Shown here piece by piece: positions 13,100-14,338 of a DNA stretch of 14,338 bases (its first letter is position 1; the number at the start of each line of letters is the position of its first letter). Source of the stretch: Frankiales bacterium. GTDB lineage: Bacteria; Actinomycetota; Actinomycetes; Mycobacteriales; SCTD01. Position numbers and translations under genes: made by a program. Location: positions 1 to 14,338 of the forward strand of contig JAODNS010000294.1 of the NCBI GenBank assembly GCA_025465145.1, given 5' to 3'. The notes beneath the pieces are model-generated. The model searched no databases. It was not told the DNA's origin and saw only the letters and a program-made list of their open reading frames with translations.

Positions 13100-13644
13100 C
13101 GCGCGCGCCCGAACAGAGGGTGCGGGCTCGCCTTAACGACCGGCGGCGGCTCGTTGGCCCACTCCGCTTCGCGGATGGCTTCCAACGCGGCTCGCTTGGT
13201 CTCGGCATCGAGGCGGTCCACGAACAGGATCCCGTCCAGGTGGTCGGCCTCGTGCTGGATGCACCGCGCCATCAGCGCCGAGCCCTCGATGCTCACGGGA
13301 TCGCCGTAGACGTTCTGGCCGTGTGCCACGACGTGTTGCTTGCGCTTGCAGTCCCAGGACAGGCCGGGTACGGACAGGCAGCCCTCCTCGCCGTCCTGGT
13401 CCTCGTCGCTGGGGAAGTGCAGCACCGGATTGACGAGGTGGCCGATCTGGTCGTCGACGTCGTACGTGAACACCCGCAGGCCGACGCCGATCTGCGGCGC
13501 GGCGAGACCCACGCCGGGGGCGTCGAGCATCGTGTCGAGGAGGTCCTTGACGAGGACGCGGAGCTCCTTGTCGAAGGTGGTGACCTCCGCCGCCGGCGTC
13601 CGCAGCACGGGGTCGCCGAACAGCCGGATCGCACGGGTCGCCAC
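13096..13644 (-). CDS. def: Peptide deformylase
   Basis: Def removes the N-formyl group from nascent proteins, undoing the Fmt modification after initiation. All three metalloenzyme motifs are visible in the 182 residues: GVGLAAPQIG (44-53), EGCLSVP (87-93, metal ligand Cys89) and QHEADHLDGIL (130-140, metal ligands His131 and His135, catalytic Glu132). The C-terminal extension after 150 is common in actinobacterial type I/III enzymes. The GTG at 13644 starts the conserved MATRAIRLFGDPVLR. It has no Shine-Dalgarno, but TAGACT lies exactly six bases upstream, suggesting a leaderless message. The stop overlaps the fmt start (CTGA). Confidence 0.96.
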   Translation of the reverse strand: MATRAIRLFGDPVLRTPAAEVTTFDKELRVLVKDLLDTMLDAPGVGLAAPQIGVGLRVFTYDVDDQIGHLVNPVLHFPSDEDQDGEEGCLSVPGLSWDCKRKQHVVAHGQNVYGDPVSIEGSALMARCIQHEADHLDGILFVDRLDAETKRAALEAIREAEWANEPPPVVKASPHPLFGRAR

Positions 13645-13650
13645 GCGGCG

Positions 13651-13656
13651 AGTCTA
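13651..13656 (-). promoter_or_regulatory. Candidate -10 box for leaderless def
   Basis: TAGACT on the minus strand, then CGCCGC, then the def GTG. The hexamer-to-start distance of six bases equals that at rpe, and the hexamer equals the one near the riboflavin riboswitch. No clear -35 is visible upstream. No Shine-Dalgarno is present, which agrees with leaderless initiation. Confidence 0.4.
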
Positions 13657-13672
13657 CCGAGGGGAGCCGTCG

Positions 13673-13702
13673 GCGGTCGCTCCGCGACGAAGGAGCGGAC
13701 GC
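13673..13702 (-). terminator. Imperfect stem-loop between priA and def
   Basis: GCGGTCGCTCC (13673-13683) and GGAGCGGACGC (13692-13702) form an 11-position imperfect inverted repeat with an eight-base loop. It lies about 30 bases after the priA stop and before the def -10-like box. A 3' end for priA is plausible, although there is no U-tract. The short direct repeat GCCGTCGG flanks it at 13666-13673 and again near 13704-13711. Confidence 0.3.
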
Positions 13703-13732
13703 GGCCGTCGGCTGCGGAGCGAGGCTCGATGT

Positions 13733-14338
13733 CTAGGCGAGCAGCTGCGGGTCGAGCTCCACCCGGACCGGCTCCCCCTTGCGCGCACTGCGCACGGCCT
13801 GGGCCACCTTGAGTGCCTCCGCCAGCTCCAGCCCGCGCGACCGCGGCACCCGCAGCAGCAGCCGCTCGCCGCCGTCCTTGCCGGGTACGGGGCCGAGCAC
13901 CTCCAGCCCGTCCGGCAGCTCCTTCGCGAACTCCGCGACCGCCGCCGGCGGCCCCTCCACCGACGCCATGCGGGTCGCCGGCGGGAACCCGACCTCGGCC
14001 CGGTCGGCCAGCTCGCGCGCGGCCGCACCCGCGGGATCCCACCGCGTCAGCGCCTGGACCGGCACGAGCCCTCGGTCTGCCACCACGACGACCTGGCCGT
14101 CCGGGCGGGCCAGCGCGGCTGCCGCGAACCAGCGGCGCAACGCCTCCTCCCCCGCCCGCAGGTCGGCCCGGCCGAGCATCGCCCAGCCGTCCAGCAGCAG
14201 GACTGCGCCGTAGCCGTCCGTCGCCACCGGCTCCGCCCCCGGGGTCGCGACGACCAGCGCCGGCGCCGCGGGGACCGTCGGCAGCACCTCGTCGCGCCCG
14301 CTCGTGCGCACCGAGGTGCCGGGGAAGGCGCGGCCGAG
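13733..14338 (-). CDS. priA: Primosomal protein N' (PriA), C-terminal part, cut by window edge
   Basis: The visible 201 residues form the C-terminal part of an actinobacterial PriA-like replication restart protein. Recognisable segments are RTSGRDEVLPTVP, ALVVATPGAEPVA, GYGAVLLLDGWAMLGRADLRA and, in the last domain, RAEVGFPPATRMASVEG. The C-terminus ends VRVELDPQLLA with a TAG stop. PriA rebuilds the primosome at stalled forks; actinobacterial members are known for degenerate helicase motifs, but those would be beyond the window and cannot be judged here. The open frame continues through position 14338. The priA-def-fmt-rsmB order is standard in actinobacteria and supports the call. Confidence 0.9.
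   Translation of the reverse strand, partial: LGRAFPGTSVRTSGRDEVLPTVPAAPALVVATPGAEPVATDGYGAVLLLDGWAMLGRADLRAGEEALRRWFAAAALARPDGQVVVVADRGLVPVQALTRWDPAGAAARELADRAEVGFPPATRMASVEGPPAAVAEFAKELPDGLEVLGPVPGKDGGERLLLRVPRSRGLELAEALKVAQAVRSARKGEPVRVELDPQLLA

Noticed and set aside
9221..13136. Very long plus-strand open frames (for example 9221-10723 and 10983-13136).
   Set aside because: They are antisense to well-conserved genes, have no recognisable domains, and have the His/Arg/Gly-rich composition expected from reverse complements of GC-rich coding DNA.
12195..13208. Extension of the rsmB frame upstream across fmt and def.
   Set aside because: Residues are low-complexity Ala/Arg/Gly-rich, read out of frame through two confident genes; it is a GC-bias open frame.
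1..14338. Mobile elements, CRISPR arrays, defence genes, tRNA/rRNA, att sites or replication origin.
   Set aside because: I looked for transposase-like proteins, spaced direct repeats, tRNA-like cloverleaf segments and DnaA-box clusters by eye and saw none; the gene content is core metabolism.

Overview
The window is very GC-rich, uses GTG starts heavily, and carries genes in an order I recognise from Actinomycetota: priA-def-fmt-rsmB-rpe, ribD-ribE-ribBA-ribH-hisG-PH domain, and SseB / DUF1844 / infC. A high-GC actinomycete chromosome is a confident call. I cannot name the genus. There are no mobile-element, phage, CRISPR, tRNA or rRNA signals, so this looks like core chromosome. Nearly everything is on the minus strand; only one small gene (DUF1844, 274-588) is convincingly on the plus strand.

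Layout from right to left, the direction of transcription. (1) The 3' end of priA (13733-14338), then def-fmt-rsmB (13644-10848), joined by 4-base stop/start overlaps; these cover replication restart, N-terminal formyl handling and 16S rRNA methylation. (2) rpe with a GTGA-coupled REC-GGDEF response regulator (10710-9134). (3) An FMN riboswitch (about 9002-9109) and expression platform, then ribD, ribE, ribBA and ribH, a complete GTP/ribulose-5-phosphate to riboflavin pathway. They run on with almost no gaps into hisG, a two-domain YdcZ/DMT-type membrane protein, a YczE-type membrane protein and a small PH-domain membrane protein. (4) dacB (S13 D,D-carboxypeptidase) and an SseB-family gene. 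(5) The plus-strand DUF1844 gene, overlapping the SseB-family 3' end, and at the left edge the first 17 codons of infC, starting at AUC behind a structured leader.

The genes are mostly housekeeping. Rpe interconverts ribulose-5-phosphate, a riboflavin precursor, and HisG uses PRPP from the same pentose pool, so the cluster has some metabolic logic. FMN sensing at the riboswitch could extend polar control as far as the PH-domain gene.

I found no convincing wholly new system. The most interesting points are start codons and leaders: infC apparently starts at AUC behind a terminator-like hairpin and a possible Cys-rich leader peptide; fmt has no ATG/GTG/TTG available and apparently starts at CTG inside a CTGA overlap with def; def and rpe look leaderless; the riboswitch platform can form an SD-sequestering hairpin; hisE is missing from its usual place between ribH and hisG; and two membrane-protein genes sit between hisG and the PH-domain gene.
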